Source of the DNA: Beijerinckiaceae bacterium
Lineage (GTDB): Bacteria > Pseudomonadota > Alphaproteobacteria > Rhizobiales > Beijerinckiaceae
NCBI GenBank assembly: GCA_027533425.1
Contig: JAPZUD010000007.1
Span: 1-64,000, forward strand
Direction of reading: 5' to 3'
Length of the DNA: 64,000 nucleotides
This document shows positions 28,301-35,764 of the stretch, in pieces (the first letter of the stretch is position 1; every line of letters starts with the position of its first letter). The translations under genes were made by a program, and so were the position numbers. The notes under the pieces were generated by a model. It was not told the origin of the DNA, made no database searches, and saw nothing but the letters and a program-made list of their open reading frames with translations.

Positions 28301-30340
28301 ACCAGGACGCTCGAAAGTCTGCTCAACCGCATCGAGACCGGCCTCGACAGCCGGGCGAAATCGCTTGGCGATGTCCTTGCCCTGCGCACGATCGAGCTGA
28401 CCAAGGTCATCAACGAGAGCGGCTCGGAGATCGGCGGCTCCTTCGAAGTCCGGATCAAGGCTTTCGAGGAGAAGGTGGTGCAGCCGCTCTCCAGCCAGAT
28501 CGGGGAGCTGGAAAGCCGCACCGATGGCGCTGCCGCGCGCATTTCCGACCGCATCAACCAGAGCGCGGAATCCCTGCTCGTTCGCGCCGGGGAGGTCGAG
28601 CGCAGCCTGACGACGCTGAGCCGCGATGTCGGCGGCGAGCTGATCGCCCGCGCCGAGGCGCTCTCCACGGCCCTGGCCGGCAAGACCGAGGAGATGGCAC
28701 AGGCCTTCGACACGCGCAGCGGCAGCTTCCTGAAATCGCTCGATGCCCGCTCCAAGACGCTGCTGGCCGGGATGGAAAGCGCCACCGGCGAACTGGCCGA
28801 GCGCGTCACCCGCTCGCTCAACGAGCTCAATGCGGCCATCAGTTCCGGCTCGGAAACATCGCTCGGCCATATCGTCGAGGCCAATGACAAGCTCCGGAAC
28901 GAGGTTTCGGGGCTGCTGGGCCGCCTGACCGACGCGAACCAGCTGCTCAGCACGATCGTCGGCTCGGCCAGCCAGAGCCTTGGCGAGGTCGAGGCCCGGA
29001 TGGCAGACCGTATCCGCGGCCTCGAAGCCACCCTGGCGGCGATCCTCTCGGCTTCCCGCGAGGGGTCGGATGCTTTGGCCCTCAAGGTCGAAGCCATCCG
29101 CAATGCGTCGGGCGACGTGCTCAATCACAGCGAGACGATTGCCCGCAGCCTGGAGGAGCGCACCGGCGCCCTGCAGAGCCTGACCGGCAATCTCGCCAGC
29201 ACGCAGACGCAGATCACGCGCATGCTGGCTGAACGTCAGGAAGCCTTCGAAGCGCTGGCCGGCACGCTTGAGAACCGCGTCGAGGATATCGACTCGATGC
29301 TCCGCTCCTTCTCGGCCCTGGTCGAGGAGCAGCTCGGCACTGCCCAGGCCAAGGCCCGCGAGGCCAGCACGCTGGTGCACGAGACGGCCGAAACCGCCGC
29401 CAATGCCATTGGCACGCAATTCGAGCGGGTGCGCATCGAGAGCGGCAAGGAGCGCGAGCGCACCGCCGCGAGCCTGCGTGCCGCCTACGAACAGGCCAAC
29501 ACGGAAATGACGACGCTGTTCCAGCGTGCACTGGAAGGCTTCGGTGCCACGGCGCAGCAATTCCGGCAGGCATCGCTGGAGATCCAGCGTGAGCTCGAGA
29601 CGACCCGCCAGGTCCTTCAGACCGGCGGCCTCGAAATCCCGCGGGAGGCCCGCGAGGCCAGCACGAATCTCCGCCGGGTCGTTTCCGACCAGGTCCGCGC
29701 GTTGAATGAACTCAGCGACATCGTCCAGCGCTCGGGCGCCGGGCTCGACACGGCCCAGCCGGCGGCCTTGCGCCGCGCCGAGCCGGAGCCCCCGCGGCTG
29801 GCCACGCCGGCTTTCCGCCCGGAGCCCCCGCCGCCACAGCGGCCCGAACTTCGCCCGCAGCGGCCGCTGGCCCCGCAGCCGGCGCCGCCCCGCCAGGGCG
29901 GGTCATGGCTCAGCGGCCTCCTCGAGCGTGCCTCCGATGACGAGGCTCCGATGCCGGGCGCCCGGTCGCGCGCGCCGGAGCAGCCCTCCGCCAGCCGGAT
30001 CGAATCGCTGGATTCGCTCTCCGTCGATATCGCCCGGATGATCGATCACGAAGCGGCGGTCGACCTTTGGGAACGGTACCGCAAGGGCGAGCGCAATGTC
30101 TTCACGCGCCGCCTTTACACGATGCAGGGTCAGGAAGCCTATGAAGATATCCGCCGCCGCTACCGTCGGGACAACGAGTTCCGCAAGACGGTGGATGCCT
30201 ATGTCGACCAGTTCGAGCGCCTGCTCGGTGAGGTAGCCGGCGATGACCGGGATTCGCTGGTCGCGCGCACCTATCTGACCTCGGAGACCGGCAAGGTCTA
30301 TACAATGCTGGCCCATGCAGCCGGGCGGTTCGACAGCTGA
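25307..30340 (+). CDS. GPR/RgsE-like giant membrane-anchored coiled-coil protein (polar growth)
   Basis: The 1,677-residue protein has four parts. Residues 1-215 are low-complexity Ala/Pro/Lys/Glu. Two membrane segments lie at about 221-243 and 261-284. A very long helical region (about 300-1490) is built of degenerate apolipoprotein-like repeats rich in Glu, Ser, Thr and Ala. A Pro-rich linker follows, and a conserved-looking acidic C-terminal domain (about 1568-1677) begins SLSVDIARMIDHEAAVDLW. This layout matches the Agrobacterium Growth Pole Ring protein GPR (2,115 residues) and Sinorhizobium RgsE, which organise unipolar growth. The assignment is by architecture, without a search. It is somewhat shorter than GPR. 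Confidence 0.78.
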   Translation: MSTHKKSKDPAEAAFSAIEEALGISSGPANGAPATEDKAADGTPRLPRVEDLDIFKPVDPEPAAPEVAAPVVKAGDKASERKTPDVKAGTRTEGKTPDTKTPEVKAPEAKAPEAPATKKAAPAAETALEAKPATPDLVAEREAAANPVSDNAVLAGVKARRQANQQIPPPPTMPERLEAEEPAPRPAARSGRTAPVLPANDDMRATVAELLQPLNEPAPRGPLVVATLLSALWLGGAGFLFTRPDGFLLDAAGALRSGIEGTLVLAALAVIVPVLFFFTMAILQRRSRELKTSARVMATVAARLAEPEVAGAETVFTLGQAVRREVSSIGDGIERAVSRAGELESLVHGEVTALERSYADNEYKMRALVNELSAEREAIMATAERIRATIEAAHHGFSADITKASGSISSAIEDAGGRVSFLIGGKQDEIVATLDRTALHLGDLISERTKELAGQLGSVTRETGELLVQARAELVSELSRTGQELVGEINQTSASFTGTLIEHTRNATAAIEDVSAQTTEALRMATSGLVNEFQDVGSITVRALSEVADTSTRTLREVADSSAMTLREATEQSTATFRETSSEIVNALSLAADSSTRMMQETSETTATRLIEASNQATTVFRDVSENATIRFQHVAVESTRNIEESLQNSTAAFREAGLALKTEFDETASIVNSAFSENGRSIMETVGARAIEINEAMRNASSELIEAMENRGMEASRIIEEQGTRVAETIILRGTELSERLLGGASSLESTLRENAGLIESNLDTGTARLADILTHHTEGMNRTLGNATEMLGNTMQAKTNLVEAHLDNSTSRIATLFDSQAKTLAGNVEQMIGTIEDTLKSQTSSLESTLVERGISLADLISTRITQANEAFGIASESLATLITERTQEASSGLREEIATFGASFQREAASATERLANSGREVVQAISTHGARVNEALANNAIRLSESVNERTAGLSEKFETFERIFVEKADSLESTVVNRSALLTETLQERTGDVTRTLESLLNRIETGLDSRAKSLGDVLALRTIELTKVINESGSEIGGSFEVRIKAFEEKVVQPLSSQIGELESRTDGAAARISDRINQSAESLLVRAGEVERSLTTLSRDVGGELIARAEALSTALAGKTEEMAQAFDTRSGSFLKSLDARSKTLLAGMESATGELAERVTRSLNELNAAISSGSETSLGHIVEANDKLRNEVSGLLGRLTDANQLLSTIVGSASQSLGEVEARMADRIRGLEATLAAILSASREGSDALALKVEAIRNASGDVLNHSETIARSLEERTGALQSLTGNLASTQTQITRMLAERQEAFEALAGTLENRVEDIDSMLRSFSALVEEQLGTAQAKAREASTLVHETAETAANAIGTQFERVRIESGKERERTAASLRAAYEQANTEMTTLFQRALEGFGATAQQFRQASLEIQRELETTRQVLQTGGLEIPREAREASTNLRRVVSDQVRALNELSDIVQRSGAGLDTAQPAALRRAEPEPPRLATPAFRPEPPPPQRPELRPQRPLAPQPAPPRQGGSWLSGLLERASDDEAPMPGARSRAPEQPSASRIESLDSLSVDIARMIDHEAAVDLWERYRKGERNVFTRRLYTMQGQEAYEDIRRRYRRDNEFRKTVDAYVDQFERLLGEVAGDDRDSLVARTYLTSETGKVYTMLAHAAGRFDS

Positions 30341-30408
30341 CCGGCCAGTTTCCCGGCTTGCCCGGCATCGGACTGGCGGTTTCTGCTGCCTTCCCGTTAG
30401 AAAAGCGA

Positions 30409-30498
30409 GGGCGGCTGCGGCCGCCCTTTCCTGTTTGGAAATCTGGGCGGCTGCGGCCGCGCTTTCCTGTTTGGAAATCTGGGCGGCTGCGGCCGCCC
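30409..30498. repeat. 36-bp tandem repeat of terminator-like hairpins
   Basis: Three hairpin units begin at 30409, 30445 and 30481, a period of 36 bp, in the 303-bp gap between the coiled-coil gene and the mla lipoprotein gene. Each has GGGCGGC, loop TGCG, GCCGCCC; the second unit has one mismatch (GCCGCGC). The first two are followed by TTTCCTGTTTGGAAATCT. The units are nearly identical, pointing to recent duplication of a terminator. The rest of the gap (30499-30643) shows no gene. Confidence 0.88.
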
Positions 30499-30643
30499 TT
30501 GGCATGTCATGCCCGTTCGCCGCAGAGAGGCGTCGCCCAGCCTGTCTGATTGTTGGAACAAGAAGACAGAACCTGTCCGGCTTTGCGACAGGGGCGTATC
30601 CTCGCGGCAGGACAGAACCAGCCTCATACCGGTAGATCCGCTG

Positions 30644-31252
30644 TCAGATCCGGGCGGAAACCCAGCGCACGATATCACGCAGCAGCGCCTGGTTGGCCAC
30701 GTCGAGCGCCGCTGTCGCAGCCGCGCCGGATACGCCGCCACCGGCCACGCGCTGGGAGAAGACCTGCCCGGCCAGGATGCGCCCGGAACGGTCATTGACG
30801 ATCTTCACCGACACCTCCACCACGGCCTCGCCGGTCCGCTCGTCGAGCCCGAACCGGCGGATCTCGGAATTCAGCTGCGCCGCCGGGACCAGCCGATCAC
30901 CCGGCCGGCCGACCGCCTGGATCCTCTGGCCATTCTCGAAGGTCTGGATCAGCCGCACCTGCAACAGCTTCGGCAGGCGGTCTGCCCATTGCGCGTCCGG
31001 CAGATAGGCGATGCTGCCCTCGCGCGTGGTGATGACGATGCGCGGCGAATCGAACGCCTGAAGCGCTTGCGGCTCGGCCACGACGAGGAGGCCCCGACCC
31101 CGGCCCGACGCGCCGATATCGCCGGGCGCCGTCAGGTCATAGGTCGTCGGCGCCGCGCCGGATGCGCAGCCCGCCAGCAGGAGGCCCAGCGCGGCAACAC
31201 GCAGAAACGCGCCGGCCCTCATCCCCGAAACCAATCGCACGCGACCAACCAT
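30644..31252 (-). CDS. ABC-type transport auxiliary lipoprotein (PqiC-like)
   Basis: The 202-residue lipoprotein has a signal peptide ending in the lipobox LLAGC (Cys at residue 29) and a conserved auxiliary-domain core, with RIVITTREGSIAYLPDAQWADRLPKLLQ in segments. Such lipoproteins accompany Mce/Mla-type transporters and probably bridge the periplasmic MCE protein to the outer membrane. It is the last gene of the mla operon, 9 bp after mlaD. A start at 31222 would give a shorter, more typical signal peptide. Confidence 0.82.
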   Translation of the reverse strand: MVGRVRLVSGMRAGAFLRVAALGLLLAGCASGAAPTTYDLTAPGDIGASGRGRGLLVVAEPQALQAFDSPRIVITTREGSIAYLPDAQWADRLPKLLQVRLIQTFENGQRIQAVGRPGDRLVPAAQLNSEIRRFGLDERTGEAVVEVSVKIVNDRSGRILAGQVFSQRVAGGGVSGAAATAALDVANQALLRDIVRWVSARI

Positions 31253-31261
31253 TCCCGAGCC

Positions 31262-32584
31262 CTATCGCCTGTATTCGGGGATATTGGATTGGCCGCCAAA
31301 GAGCAATTGCGAAGGGTTTCGCTCCAGCGAGCGGACGGCCCGCGAGAGATCGGAAACCGCCTTGCGCGACTCCGCCGCCAGCGCCTCGATATCCCGGAGG
31401 CCCGGCCCGGTGAAGCGGTTGATGCCGGCGGTGATTTCGGTGGTCCGCTTGTCGAGGTTGGCCGCCAGCACGCGAATGCTCTTCGCTGTCTCGGCAATCT
31501 CGTTCATCAGCCCGGACATCTGCCCGTCCTGGCCCGAGCCAAGGAACTTCTCGGCACCGGCCATCACATTGTCGAGCCGGCTCGCTGCCTGGCTCACCCT
31601 GTCGGTGATGCGACCGATCTCCCGGATTGTCTGGTCAACGCCTTCGGCATTGCGGCCGAGCGCATCGGAAAACTTCTGCACGCCATCCAGCGTGCCGGCA
31701 ATCTTCTGGCTGTCGAGCGCACGGGCCACGCGCGAGATCTCGTCCAGAGCGGTATCCAGCTTGCCGGCGCTGGCATTGAGGGATTTCGCGAGTTGCGCGG
31801 TATCGTTGAGCAAGGCCGTGACATTCTGTCGTCCATCGCCGAGGGCTTCCGAGAAGGAGGCGATGTTCCGCACGGCCCGGTTGACCTCGTTCGCATCAAC
31901 CGCCCGGACCAGCCCTTCGGCCTGATCGACGAACCGTTCGAGCCGGAGCGAGAGCGAGCCGACCTTCTGGCTCATTTCGCCGACATTCGCGAGGAAAGAG
32001 GCCACGCCGGAGGAATTGTCCGCCAGCGCCTTGGAAAAGGCTTCGACATTCTTCACCGTGGCAATGACGGAGCCTTCGCTCTGCGCCATCAGGGTATCCG
32101 CCCGGGTAAGGACGGAATCGATCTTGCCGGAAAGGCGTTGCAACGTCTCGAGAATATCCTGGTAGTCGGACCGGTCCGCAAAGAGCAGCGGCCGGCCAGT
32201 GGGATCAGCGCTGGTCAGGGCAGGCGCGTTTCCGGCCCCGCCCGTGAGTTGCACGGAGGCCACGCCGGTCAACCCCTGGTATTCGAGGCGGGCGCGGGTA
32301 TCGGTCCGGATCGGCGTCTGGCGGTCGACCTCGATCGTGGCCATCACCTTCCCCGGGTCGGCGGGCATGATCTCGATCGCGGTCACCTCGCCGACGCGAA
32401 GCCCGTTGAACCGGACAACCGACCCTTTCGACAGGCCGGAAACAGAGCCGACAAACACGATGCGATAGGCGGAACGGTCGCCGTTCTCGCCCGCGCGCTT
32501 GAACCAGTAGACGAACCCGAAGGCACCGGCGATGACAGCCAGCGTGAAAAGCCCGACCAGGGCATAGTTCGCGCGGTTTTCCAT
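31262..32584 (-). CDS. mlaD: MlaD/MCE-domain lipid-binding protein
   Basis: The 440-residue protein has one N-terminal membrane anchor (about 8-28, ALVGLFTLAVIAGAFGFVYWF) and an MCE domain (about 38-120: GSVSGLSKGSVVRFNGLRVGEV, LTGVASVQL). A long helical C-terminal part of about 290 residues follows, with repeated Ser/Ala/Asn/Leu coil. It is far longer than E. coli MlaD (183) and resembles alphaproteobacterial MCE proteins that form an extended tunnel across the periplasm. Third gene of the operon. Confidence 0.9.
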   Translation of the reverse strand: MENRANYALVGLFTLAVIAGAFGFVYWFKRAGENGDRSAYRIVFVGSVSGLSKGSVVRFNGLRVGEVTAIEIMPADPGKVMATIEVDRQTPIRTDTRARLEYQGLTGVASVQLTGGAGNAPALTSADPTGRPLLFADRSDYQDILETLQRLSGKIDSVLTRADTLMAQSEGSVIATVKNVEAFSKALADNSSGVASFLANVGEMSQKVGSLSLRLERFVDQAEGLVRAVDANEVNRAVRNIASFSEALGDGRQNVTALLNDTAQLAKSLNASAGKLDTALDEISRVARALDSQKIAGTLDGVQKFSDALGRNAEGVDQTIREIGRITDRVSQAASRLDNVMAGAEKFLGSGQDGQMSGLMNEIAETAKSIRVLAANLDKRTTEITAGINRFTGPGLRDIEALAAESRKAVSDLSRAVRSLERNPSQLLFGGQSNIPEYRR

Positions 32585-32652
32585 CAGGCTCCCCGTTCCA
32601 GGGCATCTTCAGGACAGCGATGATCCGCTCGCCTGAAGATACGTTCGAATTT

Positions 32653-33498
32653 TCACGTCGCCCGGCCGCCGGCCGGTTGCGTGTACACATGGCTCGCGCG
32701 GGCGCGCGGTCCGTTGAAATACGCCTGAAGCCAGGGATGGGATTGCTTTTTCATCTCATCCAGTGGTCCGGTGTGAAGAACGCGACCATCCCCGAGTGCG
32801 GCAATACGGTCACAGATGCCCGCAAGACTGTCGAGGTCATGCGTTACCATGAAAACGGTAAGGCCCAAAGTCTTCTGCAGGGTGGCGATCAACTCGTCGA
32901 AATCAGCCGCGCCGATCGGATCGAGGCCGGAAGTCGGCTCGTCGAGGAACACGATTTCCGGGTCGAGCGCGAGGGCACGGGCCAGGGCGACGCGCTTGAT
33001 CATGCCCCCCGAGAGTTCGGAAGGAAACCGTTCAGCCGCCTCGGGCTTCAGGCCGACAAGGCGCAGTTTCACCATCGCCATCTCGTCGAGCAGCGATTCC
33101 GAAAGATCCAGATATTCCCGCATCGGAAACTGGATATTCTGCTTCACGGTGAGCGAGGAAAACAGGGCGCCGTGCTGGAACAGCACGCCCCAGCGCCGCT
33201 CGATCAGCCGGCGGCGCTGGGGCGTAAGCTGGGACATGTCATGCCCGAAGACCCGCACCCTGCCCTTCCGCTGATGGACAAGGCCGATGATCGTGCGCAG
33301 CAGGACCGACTTGCCGGTGCCCGAGGCGCCCACGACGCCGAGGATCTCGCCCCGCCGGACATCCAGCTCGAGCCCGTCCATGATGAGCCTCTCCCCGAAC
33401 CCCACGGTGAGATCGCGGATCTCGATGATGGGGAGACCCAGTTCGGGCGGCGGATCGGGGCGTTCATTGGCGGGGGCGGGCCGGCTGAAAATGCTCAT
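32653..33498 (-). CDS. mlaF: Mla-type ABC transporter ATP-binding protein
   Basis: The 281-residue ATPase has Walker A GASGTGKSV (about residue 50), signature LSGGMIKRVALARAL, Walker B IVFLDEPTSGLDP and the H-loop THD. LSGGMIKR is typical of the MlaF/Mkl branch of lipid-importing ABC systems. The ATG at 33498 gives a short disordered N-terminus before the fold. It lies 7 bp downstream of mlaE. Confidence 0.93.
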   Translation of the reverse strand: MSIFSRPAPANERPDPPPELGLPIIEIRDLTVGFGERLIMDGLELDVRRGEILGVVGASGTGKSVLLRTIIGLVHQRKGRVRVFGHDMSQLTPQRRRLIERRWGVLFQHGALFSSLTVKQNIQFPMREYLDLSESLLDEMAMVKLRLVGLKPEAAERFPSELSGGMIKRVALARALALDPEIVFLDEPTSGLDPIGAADFDELIATLQKTLGLTVFMVTHDLDSLAGICDRIAALGDGRVLHTGPLDEMKKQSHPWLQAYFNGPRARASHVYTQPAGGRAT

Positions 33499-33505
33499 GC
33501 CGGCC

Positions 33506-34645
33506 TCAATAGTTGATCGCTGCAAAGAACATCGCGAACATCCCGTCCACCACAATCACCACGAAGATGGACTTCACCACCGAGGCGGTTGTGTGGCTGC
33601 CGAGCGATTCCGCGCTGCCGCGGACAGCGAAGCCTTCGATACAGGCGATGATCCCGATCACCAGTGCCATGAAGGGCGCCTTGATCATGCCCACCATGAA
33701 GGTGTTGAACCCGATCGCATTCTGCAGCCGGGAGAAGAATACATCTGAACTGACGCCGCCATAAAAGAAGGCGACCACGGCTCCGCCGGCAATGCCTGCC
33801 ATGGCCGCGAGGAAGGTCAGCAGCGGCAGGGCGATCATCAGCGCGAGAATCCGGGGAACCACCAGCACCTCGAGCGGGTCGAGCCCCATCGTCTGGAGAG
33901 CATCCACCTCCTCGCGCATCTTCATCGACCCCAGCTCGGCGGTGAAGGACGAACCGGACCGCCCGGCAATCATGATGGCCGTCAGCAGAACCGCCAGTTC
34001 GCGCAGCACGAGGATACCGAGCAGGTCAGCCACGAACTGCACGGTGCCGAACGTCCTGAGCTGGAAGATCGATTGCTGCGCGATGATGGCCCCGACGAGG
34101 AACGAGATCAGCATGATGATCGGCACCGAACGCAGGCCAACCCGCTCGAGCTGTGTGACGACCGAGGCGATGCGCAGTCGCGCCCGGCCGGTCAGCAGAC
34201 GCCCGAACGCCGCGACGACCGCGCCGAAAAAGGCGACGCCGTTCGACAGGTCGCGCCCGGCATCCACCACCGCCTCGCCGACATCCGACAGCATGTCATA
34301 GGCGGGGGCGAGCGAGCGGCGGTCTCCGGCGGCCGGCGGCGGCGCGAAGGAGACCTCGTCGATGAGGATCTTCTGGCTTTCCGTGGCGCCCTCGATCCGG
34401 ACGGAACGGCCCGCTTCCGTCAGCCGGTTGCGGAGCCGGAACACGAGATAGGCCCCGAGCGTATCGAGCGCCACCAGCCGGTCGAGGATCACGACGAGGG
34501 CCCCGTCATGATGCGTGCCGGCTTCAGCCATCTCGGCGACAAGGCGTTCGAGCGCATCACCATGGGCGGCATCCCACGAACCGTCGAGCCGGATGATCGC
34601 TTCCCCGGCTTCCCCCTTCGCGAACTGGGCATGCGGTATGGCCAT
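33506..34645 (-). CDS. mlaE: Mla-type ABC transporter permease with N-terminal STAS-like domain
   Basis: The 379-residue permease has a STAS-like N-terminal domain (about 1-100, including LVVILDRLVALDTLGAYLVFRLR) fused to a MlaE permease domain with five to six membrane segments and AGRSGSSFTAELGSMKMREEVDALQTMG in segments, the hallmark MlaE cytoplasmic loop. E. coli keeps the STAS partner separate as MlaB, so the fusion replaces MlaB. First gene of the operon. Confidence 0.93.
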   Translation of the reverse strand: MAIPHAQFAKGEAGEAIIRLDGSWDAAHGDALERLVAEMAEAGTHHDGALVVILDRLVALDTLGAYLVFRLRNRLTEAGRSVRIEGATESQKILIDEVSFAPPPAAGDRRSLAPAYDMLSDVGEAVVDAGRDLSNGVAFFGAVVAAFGRLLTGRARLRIASVVTQLERVGLRSVPIIMLISFLVGAIIAQQSIFQLRTFGTVQFVADLLGILVLRELAVLLTAIMIAGRSGSSFTAELGSMKMREEVDALQTMGLDPLEVLVVPRILALMIALPLLTFLAAMAGIAGGAVVAFFYGGVSSDVFFSRLQNAIGFNTFMVGMIKAPFMALVIGIIACIEGFAVRGSAESLGSHTTASVVKSIFVVIVVDGMFAMFFAAINY

Positions 34646-34684
34646 GGCACCCCGTGATGGCGCAGGCTGGAGCGCGCCATTCGT

Positions 34685-34770
34685 TAACGGAGAGCTAACA
34701 TCCGCCCTCCGCAGCGGCAAGGACGGCAACGCCACAGCCGCGGGACAACGCGCGCTAAGCGCCCATTAAC
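34685..34770. promoter_or_regulatory. Two CtrA-like sites between mlaE and the cheZ-like gene
   Basis: TTAA-N7-CTAAC (34685-34700) and CTAA-N7-TTAAC (34755-34770) each differ by one base from the CtrA consensus TTAA-N7-TTAAC. The two imperfect halves are mirrored, and both lie in the 201-bp divergent intergenic region. CtrA control of motility or chemotaxis genes is common in Alphaproteobacteria. No core promoter was assigned. Confidence 0.45.
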
Positions 34771-34846
34771 TGTTTGAGGGCACGCTCGCGATCATGCGGG
34801 AATCACGCCCGGAAACCAGATATCTGCTTGCCCGGAGGGGGCGCGC

Positions 34847-35764
34847 ATGTCGTCGATGATCGTCCAGCCGCCGGATCACGAGCACGCCTACGAGCAAATC
34901 GAGGCTGCTGTCATGGAAACGGCGCGTGGCCGCTGGTTCCTGCAGGAATATGCACGGCGCAACCGGCAGTCGGACACGGTGATGGTGCTGGGCGCGATCG
35001 AGCGCCTGCAGCGTCAGCTCATCGATACGCCCGCCCTTGCCGCACCGGCACCTGTTGTCCATGCCGTCCAGCCGCTGCCCTATGAGCGGCTGCAGGGTGA
35101 CATCATCGAAATGGCCCGCGCCATTGCCCGCGCCGAACGCGAGATCCGGCAGATCCGCCATGACGGCGTGACGGCCACGCAATACAGCTCGGCCTCCGAC
35201 GAACTCGACGCCGTGGTCGCGACCACGGAAAAGGCGACATCCAGCATCCTCTCCGCCGCCGAGCGGATTCAGGAATATGCCTGGACGAAACGCGAGCAGC
35301 AGAGCGGCGATCTCGCCGATTGCGACATGCTCGATGCCTGCGCCACCGAGATCTACACGGCCTGCGGCTTCCAGGACCTGACGGCCCAGCGTATCCGCAA
35401 GGTCGTGGACGCGCTGCGCTTCCTTGACGAGCGGCTCAAGTCGATCCTCGAGGCAACCGGCCTCGCCGAGGATTTCCAGGCCGACGAGAAGATGATCGAG
35501 GAGCTTGACGCTCCGCCGCCTTCAGTCCGCGCCTCCGATATCTGGATGAGCGATGCGAACCAGGCCGAGATCGACGATACGTTCGAGTTTTTCGAGCCGG
35601 CAGTTGCGGTCGAGCCGACCATGGTCGGCGCGCATCTGCTCGATATCGAGGCCGAGCCGATGCCGGCCCCGGCGGTGGAGCCGGCACCGATGCCCGCCCC
35701 CGCAACCGAGCGCGACGCCTATGCCTCGCTCTCGACCGAGGAACGGATCCGCGCTTTCCGGTAA
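34847..35764 (+). CDS. CheZ-like chemotaxis phosphatase
   Basis: The 305-residue protein has a helical middle region with ACGFQDLTAQRIRKVVDAL near residue 175. This matches the CheZ active-site helix FQDLTGQ, whose Asp and Gln speed dephosphorylation of CheY-P. Residues 230-305 are a low-complexity acidic, Pro-rich tail, and the last residues (TEERIRAFR) could be the CheY-binding peptide by analogy with E. coli. GGAGGGGG precedes the ATG. The 3' end overlaps the opposite-strand glycosyltransferase by 46 bp. No che operon is present here. Confidence 0.75.
   Translation: MSSMIVQPPDHEHAYEQIEAAVMETARGRWFLQEYARRNRQSDTVMVLGAIERLQRQLIDTPALAAPAPVVHAVQPLPYERLQGDIIEMARAIARAEREIRQIRHDGVTATQYSSASDELDAVVATTEKATSSILSAAERIQEYAWTKREQQSGDLADCDMLDACATEIYTACGFQDLTAQRIRKVVDALRFLDERLKSILEATGLAEDFQADEKMIEELDAPPPSVRASDIWMSDANQAEIDDTFEFFEPAVAVEPTMVGAHLLDIEAEPMPAPAVEPAPMPAPATERDAYASLSTEERIRAFR

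Noticed and set aside
25541-29560. Several antisense open frames of 490-730 codons opposite the giant coiled-coil gene
   Set aside because: They mirror the codon pattern of a repetitive high-GC gene; none has family motifs, and the sense protein has a coherent architecture.
30409-30498. Short regular repeats considered as a CRISPR array
   Set aside because: The 36-bp period is continuous with no unique spacers, each unit is a terminator hairpin, and no cas gene is present.
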